Origin: Rhizobium sp. TH135
GTDB taxonomy: Bacteria > Pseudomonadota > Alphaproteobacteria > Rhizobiales > Rhizobiaceae
Direction: 5' to 3'
Assembly: GCF_002855515.1 (NCBI RefSeq)
Contig: NZ_PKRP01000002.1
Span: forward strand, 1-64,000
DNA length: 64,000 nt
The position numbers and the translations under genes are program-made. Shown one piece after another: positions 63,273-64,000 of this stretch. Every line of letters starts with the position of its first letter. The first letter of the stretch is position 1. Under the pieces are notes generated by a model, which worked only from the letters and a program-made list of their open reading frames with translations, ran no database searches and was not told the origin of the DNA.

Positions 63273-64000
63273 GTGACGACAGCTGATTCCGCACTTGCTC
63301 TCCTGCCTGCCCCTTTCCTCCGTTGGTTCGGCGAAAAGGGCTGGCAGCCGCGCGACCATCAGCTGGAGCTGCTCGCCCGGGCGAGATCCGGCGAGAACGG
63401 CGGCGAAAGCCTGCTCCTGATTGCACCCACCGGTGCCGGCAAGACGCTGGCCGGCTTTCTACCGTCGCTGACTGAACTGACCGAGCGTGGCCGCAAGAAG
63501 CCGGGCGAGGCCTTCACAGGCATTCACACGCTCTACATATCGCCGCTAAAGGCGCTCGCTGTCGATATCGAGCGCAATCTGATGAAGCCCGTCACCGAGA
63601 TGGGGCTTTCGATCACCATCGAGAACCGCACCGGCGACACGCCGGCTCACAAGCGTCAACGGCAAAAGACCAATCCGCCGGATATTCTTCTGACGACGCC
63701 CGAACAGGTCGCATTGCTCATCTCCCATTCGGACGCGGAGCGTTTCTTCAAGGACCTGCGCTACGTTATCTTCGACGAGTTGCATTCGCTGGTGACTTCC
63801 AAGCGCGGCCATCTGCTGTCGCTCGGTCTTGCGCGCCTGAGGAAACTCGCTCCTGGTCTAAAGACCATCGGCCTTTCTGCGACTGTTGCTCAGCCGATGG
63901 ATCTGCGGCGCTGGCTGGTGGCCCAGCCGGAAGAGGGCGAGGCGGACGCGGGGCTGATCACCGTCGAAGGTGGTGCTAGACCCAATATCACCATCCTGCA
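63273..64000 (+). CDS. Lhr-like DEXH helicase (ligase-associated type), N-terminal part
   Basis: Open from GTG 63273 to the window's right edge (242 codons). Superfamily 2 helicase motifs in order: Walker A LLLIAPTGAGKTLAGFL, LYISPLKALAVDIERNL, DILLTTPEQVALL (Ib), DELH in YVIFDELHSL (motif II), and GLSATV (motif III). The N-terminal PFLRWFGEKGWQPRDHQLEL is typical of the helicase encoded beside an ATP-dependent DNA ligase and exonuclease in alphaproteobacteria. Start has GGGGC ahead. Remaining domains lie outside. Confidence 0.9.
   Translation, partial: MTTADSALALLPAPFLRWFGEKGWQPRDHQLELLARARSGENGGESLLLIAPTGAGKTLAGFLPSLTELTERGRKKPGEAFTGIHTLYISPLKALAVDIERNLMKPVTEMGLSITIENRTGDTPAHKRQRQKTNPPDILLTTPEQVALLISHSDAERFFKDLRYVIFDELHSLVTSKRGHLLSLGLARLRKLAPGLKTIGLSATVAQPMDLRRWLVAQPEEGEADAGLITVEGGARPNITIL

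Overview
The window is an uninterrupted stretch of chromosome from an alphaproteobacterium, almost certainly a member of the Rhizobiaceae (Rhizobium/Agrobacterium group). This rests on a frcBCAK-type fructose ABC operon with a divergent ROK regulator, a phoR-pstSCAB-phoU-phoB locus, the cell-cycle regulator GcrA beside argD-argF-hslO, a SAM-II riboswitch in front of metZ, the double-length alphaproteobacterial dCTP deaminase, and an Lhr-like helicase of the ligase-associated type. GC content is high and coding density is near 90 percent. I see no insertion sequence, prophage, integrase or CRISPR array, and nothing that marks a plasmid.

Layout. 1-4.0 kb: two neighbouring RTX proteins, the C-terminal end of one and a complete serralysin-type metalloprotease. 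4.2-6.1 kb: a proline-racemase-family enzyme with a Ser/Cys active-site pair, and a Crp/Fnr regulator. 6.1-11.7 kb: fucU/rbsD-like mutarotase and ROK regulator, divergent from the sugar ABC operon frcBCAK. 11.9-16.1 kb: a four-gene signalling operon (single-domain receiver, exported molybdopterin-domain-like protein, hybrid histidine kinase with Hpt, receiver-HD-GYP). 16.2-19.3 kb: pyrC, a small membrane protein, pyrE, fructokinase. 19.3-29.8 kb: GT25 glycosyltransferase, small hypothetical, APH-like kinase, pgi, fadD, PRC-barrel protein, tRNA-Thr, DUF1176 protein, nitronate-monooxygenase-like enzyme, membrane-anchored hypothetical. 29.9-38.6 kb: polyphosphate kinase 2 divergent from the phosphate locus. 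38.7-43.0 kb: gcrA, a regulatory intergenic region packed with GANTC sites, argD, argF, hslO. 43.1-49.4 kb: GGDEF-EAL protein, MYG1 family, apaG, riboswitch-controlled metZ, dcd, tRNA-Gly. 49.4-64 kb: quinone-detoxification-like pair (FMN reductase and a dioxygenase-hydrolase fusion), a GT2 glycosyltransferase, an orphan solute-binding protein, TerB-like, SNase-like and S24 regulator genes, a LuxR-type response regulator, DUF952, pyrD, MATE efflux, CAP lipoprotein, TPR-methyltransferase, YitT-like protein and the start of an Lhr-like helicase.

How the genes fit together. Fructose imported by FrcBCA can be phosphorylated by the fructokinase and passed to Pgi. Pho signalling (PhoR/PhoB/PhoU) controls PstSCAB through a visible three-repeat Pho box, with polyphosphate kinase next door. 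pyrC, pyrE and pyrD supply pyrimidines; argD and argF supply arginine; metZ is under SAM control. The least explained pieces are the 11.9-16.1 kb signalling operon, the GANTC-dense gcrA-argD intergenic region, the paired inverted repeats before fadD and the nitronate-monooxygenase-like gene, and the fused dioxygenase-hydrolase. All assignments come from reading motifs in the sequence; no database search was run.
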